64,000 bases of DNA from Bacillota bacterium (GTDB lineage: Bacteria > Bacillota > Clostridia > Acetivibrionales > DSM-1351), in the NCBI GenBank assembly GCA_023439045.1, contig JAEXOY010000042.1, forward strand, positions 1 to 64,000, given 5' to 3'. Under the pieces are notes generated by a model, which saw nothing but the letters and a program-made list of their open reading frames with translations, did not search any database and was not told where the DNA came from. Below, piece by piece: positions 36,662 through 45,341 of this stretch (position 1 is the first letter of the stretch; the number at the start of each line of letters is the position of its first letter). A program made the position numbers and the translations under genes.

Positions 36662-38023
36662 TTATTCAGCAGTTTTCCAGTACTCAACAATTTCTTTAGT
36701 CAATCCAGCTTTATCTGTATTATTGCTAAGATACTTCTGCAATGAAGCACCAACCTTAGCCCAATGGTCTGCTGGTATTACAGTGTAAACATCGATAGCA
36801 TTTATTGTTTTGCCTTCTCCCATTGCACTCTTAATTGCACTACCTAGAGGATCAGGTATAGGAGTAGTAATATTCTTGAAGGCTGGTACTAGATTCATTT
36901 TGTTAACCAACTGATCTTGTCCGCTATTCTCAAATACTATCCAGTTAAGGAATTTCTTTGCCGCTTCTTGCTGATCAGCTGAGCTCTGCTTATTGTCTAT
37001 TCCAACAAATTTGGAAGCAAAGGATACTATCTTGCCTGATGCAAAGTCGCTGCTATTATCACTCATTGGGAATGAAACAAAGCCATACTGCTTATCAGCA
37101 GAATCAAATTCTTGTATTTGTGGCCATGCCCAGTTACCCATAAACCAGAAACCAACTTCGCCTTTACCGAGAACTTCAGGACCCTTTTCATATGTAACTG
37201 ACAATGGATCATTCTTGCCGTAGTTATACTGTTTTAGTAAGTCAAATGTCTCAATCCATCCATTATATTCTGGAACGCTAGATAGATCATATGTTCCTGC
37301 CTTTAAATCTGCAAACATCTTATCATAGGTTGCTTGGTCACCCTTACCTGCTGCTATGTAGCTATAAGAAATCATATGTGATCCCAATGACCAATCCATA
37401 GGGGAAACTATAAGAGCCTTTTTACCTATCTTCTCAACCTTATCAAAAGCATCCTTTAATGCTGTTCTTGTAGTAATTGTATTTGGATCAAAGCTACCAC
37501 CAAATGCCTCATCAAGAACCTTCTTGTTATAAACAAAACCAAATCCTTCAACTGCAAATGGGAACGCATATAATTTTCCATCAATGGTAGCACTGTTTGT
37601 AGTGCCTTCGAGTGCTTCCGCTACCCACTTTTCACCATCAAGCACAACAAAATTATCCTTTAGTCTAGGAATATCTCCAGCATCAATCATAGCTAATGTT
37701 GGTGCGTTACCGGAGTTATACATTGTGGACATTACTTCAAATGGAGATTTACCTGTTGGACATGGAACAATCTCAATCTTAATATTAGGATTTTCATTTG
37801 TGAACACCTTTGCTGCTTCTTCAAGCTGAGACTGAATCTCTCCCTTAGAATTCAAAAACGTAATGTCAACTGCTTTTGCCGGACTACCTGAATCAGTACT
37901 CTGTACAGCTTCACTTGCTGTTGAGCTACTTGCTGAAGAAGATGAATCCGAGCCACACCCTACAAAAGCTGTAAGCATCACTGCTGCAGCTAGACCAAGA
38001 CTGACTAATCTCAATTTTCTCAT
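36662..38023 (-). CDS. ABC sugar-binding lipoprotein
   Basis: 453-residue family 1 extracellular solute-binding protein. A lipoprotein signal ends in FVGC with lipidated Cys23, followed by a Ser-rich linker (GSDSSSSASSST). The mature part shows the family pattern ANAPTLAMIDAGD-like (here SGNAPTLAMIDAGD) and GEVGFWFMGNWAWPQ. It captures the sugar, most likely sucrose or fructo-oligosaccharides, outside the membrane. First gene of the operon, with AGGAGG before the ATG and a palindromic promoter upstream. Confidence 0.93.
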   Translation of the reverse strand: MRKLRLVSLGLAAAVMLTAFVGCGSDSSSSASSSTASEAVQSTDSGSPAKAVDITFLNSKGEIQSQLEEAAKVFTNENPNIKIEIVPCPTGKSPFEVMSTMYNSGNAPTLAMIDAGDIPRLKDNFVVLDGEKWVAEALEGTTNSATIDGKLYAFPFAVEGFGFVYNKKVLDEAFGGSFDPNTITTRTALKDAFDKVEKIGKKALIVSPMDWSLGSHMISYSYIAAGKGDQATYDKMFADLKAGTYDLSSVPEYNGWIETFDLLKQYNYGKNDPLSVTYEKGPEVLGKGEVGFWFMGNWAWPQIQEFDSADKQYGFVSFPMSDNSSDFASGKIVSFASKFVGIDNKQSSADQQEAAKKFLNWIVFENSGQDQLVNKMNLVPAFKNITTPIPDPLGSAIKSAMGEGKTINAIDVYTVIPADHWAKVGASLQKYLSNNTDKAGLTKEIVEYWKTAE

Positions 38024-38062
38024 ACTTATCCTCCTAAAAAGTTTTATATATTTTATGCTTTA

Positions 38063-38121
38063 ATAATAACACCAAGAAAAATATATGTCAATCGTTTGAC
38101 ATATATTTTTTTTGGTGTTAT
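38063..38121 (-). promoter_or_regulatory. Sucrose operon promoter embedded in a 56-bp near-perfect palindrome
   Basis: On the minus strand TTGACA (38086-38091) and TATTAT (38063-38068) are 17 bases apart, a near-consensus sigma-A promoter. The palindrome spans 38066-38121 with 27-bp arms and two mismatches besides the central pair, centred on CG at 38093-38094. Its core TGTCAATCGTTTGACA fits a LacI/GalR-type operator covering the -35 box. No matching regulator gene adjoins it. Confidence 0.8.
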
Positions 38122-38303
38122 ACCTTTTTTGTTTAATTTTAGTGAATATTTTATATAAATTTTGTAAATTTATCCGTATATTCAAGTAAAATGTGGTAAA
38201 TATATGCAAATTACTTGTGCTAAGCGTTTAATATTTATATTTAGTTTATTGCTTTTTTTAATTTCTTAATATTATTGATGCATTTGCCTAATACTATTAT
38301 TGG

Positions 38304-38332
38304 TTGACAATTTTTGGAGACGTTCATATAAT
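38304..38332 (+). promoter_or_regulatory. Perfect consensus sigma-A promoter of the rsgA-like operon
   Basis: TTGACA (38304-38309) and TATAAT (38327-38332) are separated by exactly 17 bases. Transcription should begin near 38340, giving a leader of about 400 bases before the first gene of any length. Confidence 0.85.
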
Positions 38333-38386
38333 AATATTGTTGTATTATAATGCAATAATAAATTTAGTGCGAAAGGAGTTTTTTTA

Positions 38387-38422
38387 ATGTCTGTAATAAA
38401 GGTTGAGGTGTTATTTGACTAA
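38387..38422 (+). CDS. 11-codon upstream ORF (putative leader peptide)
   Basis: ATG follows GAAAGGAG with an 8-base gap, an excellent site. The frame encodes MSVIKVEVLFD and stops at TAA. It is the first thing a ribosome would meet on the transcript from 38340 and precedes a hairpin and three terminators. Its position and strong initiation suggest ribosome-mediated attenuation, as in leaders of antibiotic-resistance genes. This is inference. No homologue is known to me. Confidence 0.6.
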   Translation: MSVIKVEVLFD

Positions 38423-38509
38423 CTGAATATTGGCACAGGTACACAGATTAATTTGTTAGCTTTTATTTGTGTTTCCTATGCGGCTTCTTTCGAGCAACCA
38501 GGTGACAAG

Positions 38510-38682
38510 GGGTGGGCAGCAGGCAATAGTTTGTGCCTAGCCCTAAATCGTGTATATAGCGAATATCAACACGCATCGGTAGCGTGTTTTTTTGTTGCTT
38601 TTATACAAGTTGAAGGGGACTCACATCAATAGAATGATGTCTCTTTTTTAACCCGCAGGTGGTCGTTATCTGCGGGTTTTTT
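38510..38682 (+). promoter_or_regulatory. Structured leader with three tandem terminators
   Basis: After a GGGC..AGGC/GCCT.GCCC stem (38514-38543) come: T1, AACACGC/GCGTGTT plus T-run (38568-38593); T2, a bulged stem ending in TGATGTCTC plus TTTTTT (38615-38649); T3, AACCCGCAG/CTGCGGGTT plus T-run (38650-38682). All lie between the upstream ORF and the first gene, so read-through must be regulated for the rsgA-like gene to be expressed. Confidence 0.75.
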
Positions 38683-38737
38683 ATGTGCTTTTTTGGATTG
38701 TAAAAATATAAATTTTCAATAAATGGAGGGTAATAAT

Positions 38738-38899
38738 ATGACAAAAATAAAAGGTACTTATGAATATATCAAGGAAATTCGAGGCAGCTGGGTGATAAAT
38801 CCAAGAACTAGGGTGCAGGAAAATGAAATGAAGAACAAAAAGAAACGCAGACAAGAAGAAAATAAATTGATAAAGGATGGATTGAAATCGTGGAAATAA
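38738..38899 (+). CDS. Small basic protein upstream of the RsgA-type GTPase
   Basis: 53 residues, preceded by TGGAGGG. Begins MTKIKGTYEYIKEIRGSW and ends in a very basic helix (KNKKKRRQEENKLIKDGLKSWK). The stop overlaps the GTG start of the GTPase gene by ten bases, so the two are translationally coupled and probably act together. The charge suggests RNA or ribosome binding. I do not recognise a named family. Confidence 0.75.
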   Translation: MTKIKGTYEYIKEIRGSWVINPRTRVQENEMKNKKKRRQEENKLIKDGLKSWK

Positions 38900-39987
38900 A
38901 AAATTATGGGTGGAATGAATATTTTGAAAAGCAATGGATACAAAGCTCTACAGGTGATATGTATCCCGCAAGGATAATTGCTGACTACGGCCAAATGCTT
39001 CGTGTGGTCTCGGAGTCGGGAGAACTGCTAGTAAATAGACCAGTGAAAAAGCTTGATGAAACTACACAATTTGCAGTTGGTGATTGGGTCGGATTGGGCT
39101 GGGCACAAACAGAATCTTGTGCTTGTACCTGCGGTCCAGAGTATTCTAAAGAACCTCAAACAGCTTATATACGCCTTGTTTTACCTAGGAAGACAAAGTT
39201 TTCAAGAGCGGCTGCAGGAATTGAATTAAAAGAGCAAATTATTGCTGCAAATGTAGATACTGTATTTCTTATTCAATCATTGAACAGGGATTTTAATATG
39301 AGAAGATTGGAAAGATACCTGATAGCAGCATGGGAAAGTGGTGCTGTACCAGTTGTTGTGCTGACAAAAGCTGATTGTTGTGATGATGTGGTTGATAAAG
39401 TTGCCGCTGTATATGTCACTTGTCCTGGCGTGGAGGTGCATTCCATAAGCTGTGTAACAGGAGAAGGAATTGAAGATATACGGAAATACTTTATGCCAGG
39501 AAAAACTGTTGCCTTACTCGGTTCTTCAGGTGTTGGCAAATCTACATTAGTTAACACGCTCGCCGGTCAAGAACTACTTAAAACCCAGGCAGTCCGCGAA
39601 GATGATAGTAGGGGTAGACACACCACTACCCATAGGGAACTTTTACTTTTACCGGGGGGAGGATTGATTTTAGATACACCAGGAATGCGATCCTTATCTC
39701 TATGGGAAGCTGATTCAGGCATGGAAGTTATGTTCGGTGATGTGGAGGAACTGACGGAGCTGTGCCGATTTCATGACTGTAAGCATCAGAATGAACCGGG
39801 TTGTGCTGTCAGAGAAGCACTTGATACCGGAAAACTGGGAATAAAAAGGTGGGAGAGCTGGCTTAAACTACAAAAGGAGCTATCACATCTGGAGGCTAAG
39901 AAGGAAGGCAAATTGCGGCTTCAAGAGAAACAGTGGGGAAGGCAAATTGCAAAGTTTCAAAAGGAATTCTATAAAGGCAGAAAATAG
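38890..39987 (+). CDS. RsgA/YloQ-type circularly permuted ribosome GTPase (probable second paralogue)
   Basis: 365 residues. An N-terminal OB-like domain leads into a permuted GTPase: G4 TKAD, then G1 GSSGVGKST, G2-region GRHTTTHRE, G3 DTPG, then a C-terminal zinc site CRFHDCKHQNEPGC. RsgA acts in late 30S subunit maturation and in stress. Here the gene is not in the usual prpC-prkC-rsgA setting and sits behind a regulated leader, so I read it as an accessory, stress-induced version. GTG start, coupled to the 53-aa gene. Confidence 0.88.
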   Translation: MEIKNYGWNEYFEKQWIQSSTGDMYPARIIADYGQMLRVVSESGELLVNRPVKKLDETTQFAVGDWVGLGWAQTESCACTCGPEYSKEPQTAYIRLVLPRKTKFSRAAAGIELKEQIIAANVDTVFLIQSLNRDFNMRRLERYLIAAWESGAVPVVVLTKADCCDDVVDKVAAVYVTCPGVEVHSISCVTGEGIEDIRKYFMPGKTVALLGSSGVGKSTLVNTLAGQELLKTQAVREDDSRGRHTTTHRELLLLPGGGLILDTPGMRSLSLWEADSGMEVMFGDVEELTELCRFHDCKHQNEPGCAVREALDTGKLGIKRWESWLKLQKELSHLEAKKEGKLRLQEKQWGRQIAKFQKEFYKGRK

Positions 39988-40178
39988 AGTATTAATATAT
40001 AAGTAAGTAACTCTAAAACATTAGCATGTGGGCCTATATAAACTTATAAATATTGAGCCAATTATTTGTACACTTTTTTATGGCCCACTTCTCGTTTATT
40101 GTTTTAATAATGGTACTATTGGTGTATAATTAATATAAATACCAATTATTTCATATTTCATATATTGGAGAAAACATA

Positions 40179-41294
40179 ATGATTTTTAAAGACTTTTTTT
40201 CTAGTAAGTTAGCAAGGCGCCTCTCGATCTTGGTTTGCATCGTAGGCTTTCTCTACTTACTACGTGGAATGCTAAACATGCTTCTACTAACATTCATTCT
40301 TTCATACCTAGCATACAGCGCCCAGAAATTTATATTGAACAAGACTAAAATATTCAGTTCCAGAATTCTAAAGGTCATAATTATATTCTTATATCTTGGC
40401 TTGCTTTCTCTCGCTGCTTACCTCTTATATAAGTACATACCCGTTGTTATTGCACAACTTAGTAATATTATAAACCAAGCTACCTTATTTACCAGTAAGC
40501 AGTATGATAACGATGCATTAAACTATATAATCAGCCTTTCTAAGGATATTAAATTATCCGAATATATTAATGACAACGTTGATACCCTATTTTCAACGGT
40601 AAATAATATAGGTAAATGGGGTATTGACCTATTTATATCCGTAATATTGAGCCTTTTCTTTGTTCTTGAAAGAAGCAGAATACAGCGCTTTACTATCAGC
40701 TTCAAAAATAGTAAGCTCAAGTGTTTTTATGATGAAATAGCCTTTTTTGGAACTAAGTTTATGAAATCCTTTGGTAAGGTAATACAAACTCAAATCACCA
40801 TATCCTTTATAAATAGCCTTCTATCTATGGCAATGCTCACATTTTTGAAATTTCCGCAAGTCATTGGCCTTGGATTTATGATATTCATTCTTGGACTTAT
40901 ACCAGTGGCAGGAGTAGTTATATCTCTAGTTCCACTTTCCATGATAGCCTACAGTGTAGGCGGCATACGTACTGTTATCTGGATTTTGGTGCTTATTGCT
41001 ATATTGCACGCTATTGAGAGCTATATCCTCAATCCTAAGCTTATGTCGGAAAAGACTAAACTTCCTGTTTTCTATACCTTTGTAGTTTTGATTTTATCAG
41101 AGCATTTTATGGGTATATGGGGACTTATCATTGGTATTCCAATATTTATATTTATTCTTGATGTTCTAGAGGTTAAGAATCCGGACGCCTTATCAAAGGA
41201 TGATTCATCATTCTGTGACAATAATAGTGGCGGAGGTTTATCCACCCCTTCATCAGAAGACACTGACTCCCTATCAAGTAATCAGGATTTGTAG
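40179..41294 (+). CDS. AI-2E family transporter (PerM/YtvI type)
   Basis: 371-residue membrane protein with about eight spans, in the order hydrophobic pair at 14-55, further spans near 65-90 and 150-165, and a C-terminal cluster from 205 on. The conserved signature FSKQ-like core is represented by FGKVIQTQITISFINSLLSMAML and PVAGVVISLVPLSMIA. The family includes autoinducer-2 exporters and Na+/H+ antiporters, so the substrate is not known. The tail after residue 340 is Ser/Asp-rich and probably disordered. Single gene. Confidence 0.88.
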   Translation: MIFKDFFSSKLARRLSILVCIVGFLYLLRGMLNMLLLTFILSYLAYSAQKFILNKTKIFSSRILKVIIIFLYLGLLSLAAYLLYKYIPVVIAQLSNIINQATLFTSKQYDNDALNYIISLSKDIKLSEYINDNVDTLFSTVNNIGKWGIDLFISVILSLFFVLERSRIQRFTISFKNSKLKCFYDEIAFFGTKFMKSFGKVIQTQITISFINSLLSMAMLTFLKFPQVIGLGFMIFILGLIPVAGVVISLVPLSMIAYSVGGIRTVIWILVLIAILHAIESYILNPKLMSEKTKLPVFYTFVVLILSEHFMGIWGLIIGIPIFIFILDVLEVKNPDALSKDDSSFCDNNSGGGLSTPSSEDTDSLSSNQDL

Positions 41295-41320
41295 GTCTCT
41301 AGTATTAATACTTCTCAATT

Positions 41321-41370
41321 AAATATTTAATCTAATATAAATATTTAATCTAATATAAATACTTAAATAG
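41321..41370. repeat. 18-bp tandem repeat, about 2.5 copies
   Basis: AATATTTAATCTAATATA occurs at 41322-41339 and 41340-41357 with a partial third copy, between the transporter and the next gene. Confidence 0.75.
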
Positions 41371-41500
41371 TATATATTTTTTAAATTAATATTGCATAAT
41401 AAGACCATACCTTTTGTAACCTTTTTGTTGTTGTTCAAAACTTGTATTTTCTTTACAATGAAGATATACATAGAACTAATAATTCAGGGGGATTTATCTT

Positions 41501-42925
41501 ATGAAAAAATTATCAAGTATGCTCTTAGTAATAACCATGTTTGTATTATGTTTTTCACCCATTGCAAGCGCTATGAATATCTCTGTATCAAATAATAAGG
41601 CTTCAAGTCAACCTGTTTGCAGCGTTACGCCAATCGTCAAGACAACACCAAAATTAGAGATGCGTGTCCTGCTTCCAACCTTCTATAACTTCAATGCTAG
41701 TTCAAAGGTTAATGAATGGCTCTATAGTAATACAGCTAACTCAATTGGAGAGATAAATCGTACTGCCTTGGATTTAGCTGAAGTAAGTAATAACCTAATG
41801 GCGGGGTTATATACCGACTTCAATTACTGGTACAACGACAACCTACTCTCAGTATTCACCTTGACTTACAATTATAGTGGTGGTGCCCATGGAATGACCT
41901 GGTATAATACTCTTACAGTAGATATGCAAACAGGAGAAGTATACAAGCTTTCCTCTCTCTTTAAAGAAGGCAGTGATTATAAGAAGACCCTAATAAACAA
42001 CATTTTGGCAGAAATTGATAAAGACCCCACCCTGTATTTTGATGACGCAAAAGAAACAGTTAAAAATACAAAAGATTTTAATTTTTATCTAGATGGCAAC
42101 AATCTAGTGATATATTTTACGCTATACGAGCTGCGCCCATATGCAGGCGGAATCCCTGTCTATACCTTCCCTGCTGATAAGTTAAAATCAGTACTAAAAG
42201 ATGATGTATATAAGGCACTTTCTTCATCTCCTAAAGCTAGCACTATTAAGCTTAATGGCACTGACTTCAATGTTCCCGAGGGAACCTTTGTCACCAAAGA
42301 TTACACCCTAATGCTTCCTTTGAGAACCATTGCAGAAAAGCTTGGATATACCGTTACATGGGATGCAAAGCTAGGAACTACCATAAGCGGAGGTAACCTC
42401 ACTGCTCCAAGGAAGCTTGATATCAAAAAGGACGGTGGAATATATAAGAATAATAAGCTTTTCCTCCCACTTAATTTCTTTACAGATACCTTAAAAGAGA
42501 ATATCACCTATGATGGTTCCATTATTAGAATATATGCTGCCGACAAAAGCTCTGACTCAGACCGCAAGATTGCACAAGACAACTTTGCTAAGCAAATAGT
42601 TAACTTTACTGATACTAGATCTGACAGTGACTGTGTAAAAAACTTTGCCGAGGCAAACAAGAATAGACAAGGAGCAATACAGTTTGGAATCTATAATGAA
42701 AAACTCAGATTAGAAAATTTTGACACACTGTCCCAAATGTATTGGGTAACAGGAACGTCCAGTCCATGGATTACTTCCTATGATATTAAGAAAACAGGCG
42801 AGAACGCCTATACTATAACGTATCACTGGGGCTTAACAGGTGAAAAGGTGCCCGATACCCAGGTAAATGTTAAAACCGAGCAATTTGGAGAGTATTATAG
42901 AATTTCATCAATATCATATAAATAA
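41501..42925 (+). CDS. Secreted protein with DUF3298/PdaC-like and copper-amine-oxidase-like stalk domains
   Basis: 474 residues. Signal peptide MKKLSSMLLVITMFVLCFSP with cleavage near SAM. Residues about 45-225 form a DUF4163/DUF3298-like region (YNYSGGAHGMTWYNTLTVD). Residues about 230-350 match the copper amine oxidase N-terminal-like stalk found in many clostridial surface proteins (MLPLRTIAEKLGYTVTWDA, LFLPLNFF). The rest is an unassigned beta-rich domain. It probably works at the cell surface. A GGGGGAT site precedes the ATG, and a tandem array and terminator follow. No catalytic motif is visible. Confidence 0.85.
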   Translation: MKKLSSMLLVITMFVLCFSPIASAMNISVSNNKASSQPVCSVTPIVKTTPKLEMRVLLPTFYNFNASSKVNEWLYSNTANSIGEINRTALDLAEVSNNLMAGLYTDFNYWYNDNLLSVFTLTYNYSGGAHGMTWYNTLTVDMQTGEVYKLSSLFKEGSDYKKTLINNILAEIDKDPTLYFDDAKETVKNTKDFNFYLDGNNLVIYFTLYELRPYAGGIPVYTFPADKLKSVLKDDVYKALSSSPKASTIKLNGTDFNVPEGTFVTKDYTLMLPLRTIAEKLGYTVTWDAKLGTTISGGNLTAPRKLDIKKDGGIYKNNKLFLPLNFFTDTLKENITYDGSIIRIYAADKSSDSDRKIAQDNFAKQIVNFTDTRSDSDCVKNFAEANKNRQGAIQFGIYNEKLRLENFDTLSQMYWVTGTSSPWITSYDIKKTGENAYTITYHWGLTGEKVPDTQVNVKTEQFGEYYRISSISYK

Positions 42926-42951
42926 AATATAGGCTACTACTAAAAATATCT

Positions 42952-43050
42952 TCTACTATTACTAAAACAGTATTTGCTACTATTAAAAAACAGTATTTGC
43001 TACTATCAGAAAACAGTATCTGCTACTATTAAAAAAACATGCTGCTACTA
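42952..43050. repeat. 23-24 bp tandem array after the DUF3298-type gene
   Basis: Units close to CTACTATTAAAAAACAGTAT recur four to five times with small variation, immediately before the terminator. Confidence 0.85.
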
Positions 43051-43057
43051 GAGTGAA

Positions 43058-43089
43058 TGGCCCCCTGTTACTTAACAGGGGGCATTTTA
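43058..43089. terminator. Strong terminator hairpin
   Basis: GCCCCCTGTTA (43060-43070) pairs perfectly with TAACAGGGGGC (43073-43083), followed by ATTTTA. It lies between convergent genes. Confidence 0.85.
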
Positions 43090-43170
43090 GTTCATGCTCA
43101 AAATAGCAGCCTTTAATTTATTTGTAAACAATATTAGATAAAATGAAAACTACATCATGTAAACACAAGC

Positions 43171-44085
43171 TTATTTTGTAATTTCCTTCTCAAAATGCTG
43201 ATAATCCTTAACGGTATTCCAACTTCCGCCCCACTTCCAGCCATACTTGGTGAACAGCTTATAGCATAAGTCATCTTTATCAATCATACCTAGCTTTAGC
43301 TGGCTTCTATCCACATAAGGTTTAGCTTCCTTGGGTGATACATAATCACCTTTTACATAAGGATTGATTAGAGGATTAATATCTATGGCCAGCCCGTAGC
43401 TATGCTTAGAGAGATTGTTCGAGCCCTCTATTACCCTGTAATTGAAGCAAGAAGTATTATTATCCTTCATAGATGCTATGTCATCAGCACCATACTCATC
43501 TATTAACACCATCTTCTCAATGGGATACTTAGCAATATACAGCTCATAAAAAATATTGGTCAGCTCCTGTGCAACCTCTGTAGCACAAATCAATTCTCCC
43601 TCACGCTCGTTACCATTAAAGTCATAGTGCAAAACCTTGACATACCTCAACTCACTATAAGGTACGTTGCAATCAGTGGGATATGACTTCCCTGTTATAC
43701 GGCTTTTTATGGTTTCTGAGAGCTCTTCATAATAAAAGCCTTCTGCAAGCTCTACCCTATTAAGTTTTATGCCTGCTTGTGATATTTCATTCTCCTGCTC
43801 GCCCAAAGAGGGTTTCTGTAATAATGCCTTATCAGCTATTGAAGCGTCCAGTTGCGCATTGGAGTTACCCTGTGTTTCAATGGGGCTGTCCTGTACTGCA
43901 TTGGTTTCGTCCTGTACTGCATTGGAACTTCCACTATGTAATTTCCCTAGCGAGTTTATTGCAGGAATATTGATTGGTGCCTTATCAAGAAACTCACCCA
44001 TGTCCGCCTCAACAACGTATCTTTGCCCACAGCTAGATAATAAAAACATGGCAACACAAGTTAAGCATATTGCTGTTTTTCTCAT
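43171..44085 (-). CDS. Lipoprotein D-alanyl-D-alanine carboxypeptidase-like peptidase (M15)
   Basis: Cell-wall zinc peptidase of 304 residues. Lipobox LLSSC with Cys19. A low-complexity linker follows (residues about 50-90, AVQDETNAVQDSP and more) that contains near-repeats. The M15 catalytic domain occupies the C-terminal 160 residues, with zinc ligands in SKHSYGLAIDINP and DYQHFE. Of the CwlK/endolysin-like M15 subgroup, it should cut L-Ala-D-Glu or D-Ala-type peptide bonds in peptidoglycan. Single gene. Confidence 0.9.
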   Translation of the reverse strand: MRKTAICLTCVAMFLLSSCGQRYVVEADMGEFLDKAPINIPAINSLGKLHSGSSNAVQDETNAVQDSPIETQGNSNAQLDASIADKALLQKPSLGEQENEISQAGIKLNRVELAEGFYYEELSETIKSRITGKSYPTDCNVPYSELRYVKVLHYDFNGNEREGELICATEVAQELTNIFYELYIAKYPIEKMVLIDEYGADDIASMKDNNTSCFNYRVIEGSNNLSKHSYGLAIDINPLINPYVKGDYVSPKEAKPYVDRSQLKLGMIDKDDLCYKLFTKYGWKWGGSWNTVKDYQHFEKEITK

Positions 44086-44174
44086 TTTAACCCCTTGACC
44101 TGAAAATACTTTTATATAATACTTAAATTTAATACTTATATTTATGGTCTACCTTTGATTTTGTATAAATAATG

Positions 44175-45221
44175 CTACTTAACAAGGAATTGATAAATAG
44201 TTGTATGATTATACTCTTCTCCAGCTTTCAATATGCCCGACTCAAATTCAGGTGTATTGATAGCATTAGGGAAAAACTGAGTTTCAAGACATAAGCCTGC
44301 ATTCCTTTTATAAGGCTTACCACCTTTACCAGTCTCCGTTCCATTTAGGAAGTTTCCACTGTATAATTGTACTCCTGGCTTTGTTGTATATACCTTCATT
44401 AATCTACCAGAAGCAGGCTCATAAACCTCACTGCACACCTGGCTGAGATCTCCATTAGTATTTAGTACGTAATTATGGTCATAGCCATTTCCAAGTACTA
44501 TCTGTTCATATTTATCAGCTATATCAAGTCCAACTTTCTTGAACGTTCTAAAATCCATTGGTGTATTCTCAACACTTCTTAATTCCCCAGTTGGAATAAG
44601 TGTACTATCAACGGCTGTAAACTTATCAGCATTAATCATGAGCTCATGGTTTAGTACATCTCCGCTGTCATGTCCAGCCAAATTGAAATACGCATGATTT
44701 GTAAGATTTAGCACTGTATCGCTATCGGAGTGAGCTATGTAGTTTATAGCTAATTTGCCGTCATCTGAAAGAGAATATGTTACCTTTACATCAACAGTTC
44801 CAGGATAATTCTCTTCCCCATGAGGACTTACAAGACGCAACTCTAGTGTATTTTCCCCTATTGGGGTACAGTCAAATATCCTTTTATCAAATCCCTTTTT
44901 TCCACCGTGAAGGTGATTTGGACCATCATTAAGATATAGGTTGTACTCCTTATTGTTCAGGCTAAATTTACCGTTTGCAATTCTGTTTCCAATACGCCCA
45001 ATCACTGCTCCTAGATAAGCGGTGCTGTTTAAGTATTGTTCAGGCTTAGTAAATCCCAAAACAACATCTGCAATATTGCCGTCTCTATCTGGCACGAATA
45101 TTGAATTAATAATTCCTCCAAGATTGAGTATCTCAACCTTTATACCGCTTGCATTAGTAAGCGTATACTTTATAACATCTTCACCCTCAAATGTTTTTCC
45201 AATTGTCTCTTGGTTAGTCAT
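44175..45221 (-). CDS. galM: Aldose 1-epimerase (galactose mutarotase)
   Basis: Interconverts alpha and beta anomers of glucose/galactose. 348 residues, full GalM family length. Key residues: the NRIANG loop near residue 80 with HLHGGKKGFDKR, catalytic histidine in LTNHAYFNLAG and catalytic glutamate in LCLETQFFPN. It is intracellular (no signal peptide). It is the second mutarotase-type gene in this window and the more canonical one. No Leloir pathway genes adjoin it. Confidence 0.95.
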   Translation of the reverse strand: MTNQETIGKTFEGEDVIKYTLTNASGIKVEILNLGGIINSIFVPDRDGNIADVVLGFTKPEQYLNSTAYLGAVIGRIGNRIANGKFSLNNKEYNLYLNDGPNHLHGGKKGFDKRIFDCTPIGENTLELRLVSPHGEENYPGTVDVKVTYSLSDDGKLAINYIAHSDSDTVLNLTNHAYFNLAGHDSGDVLNHELMINADKFTAVDSTLIPTGELRSVENTPMDFRTFKKVGLDIADKYEQIVLGNGYDHNYVLNTNGDLSQVCSEVYEPASGRLMKVYTTKPGVQLYSGNFLNGTETGKGGKPYKRNAGLCLETQFFPNAINTPEFESGILKAGEEYNHTTIYQFLVK

Positions 45222-45341
45222 GATCTCACTCCTCTTTCCCTTAAGTTGTAAAAATAGATTTTATAATGATTGTACCATATTAGTATATAGAAGATAACCT
45301 AATTATTACAGATATGTTTATTGATGTTGCCTCAAATCACT

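Noticed and set aside
38568..38682. Known riboswitch in the rsgA-like leader
   Set aside because: I could not match the conserved core of any riboswitch class; the upstream ORF makes ribosome-mediated control the simpler reading.
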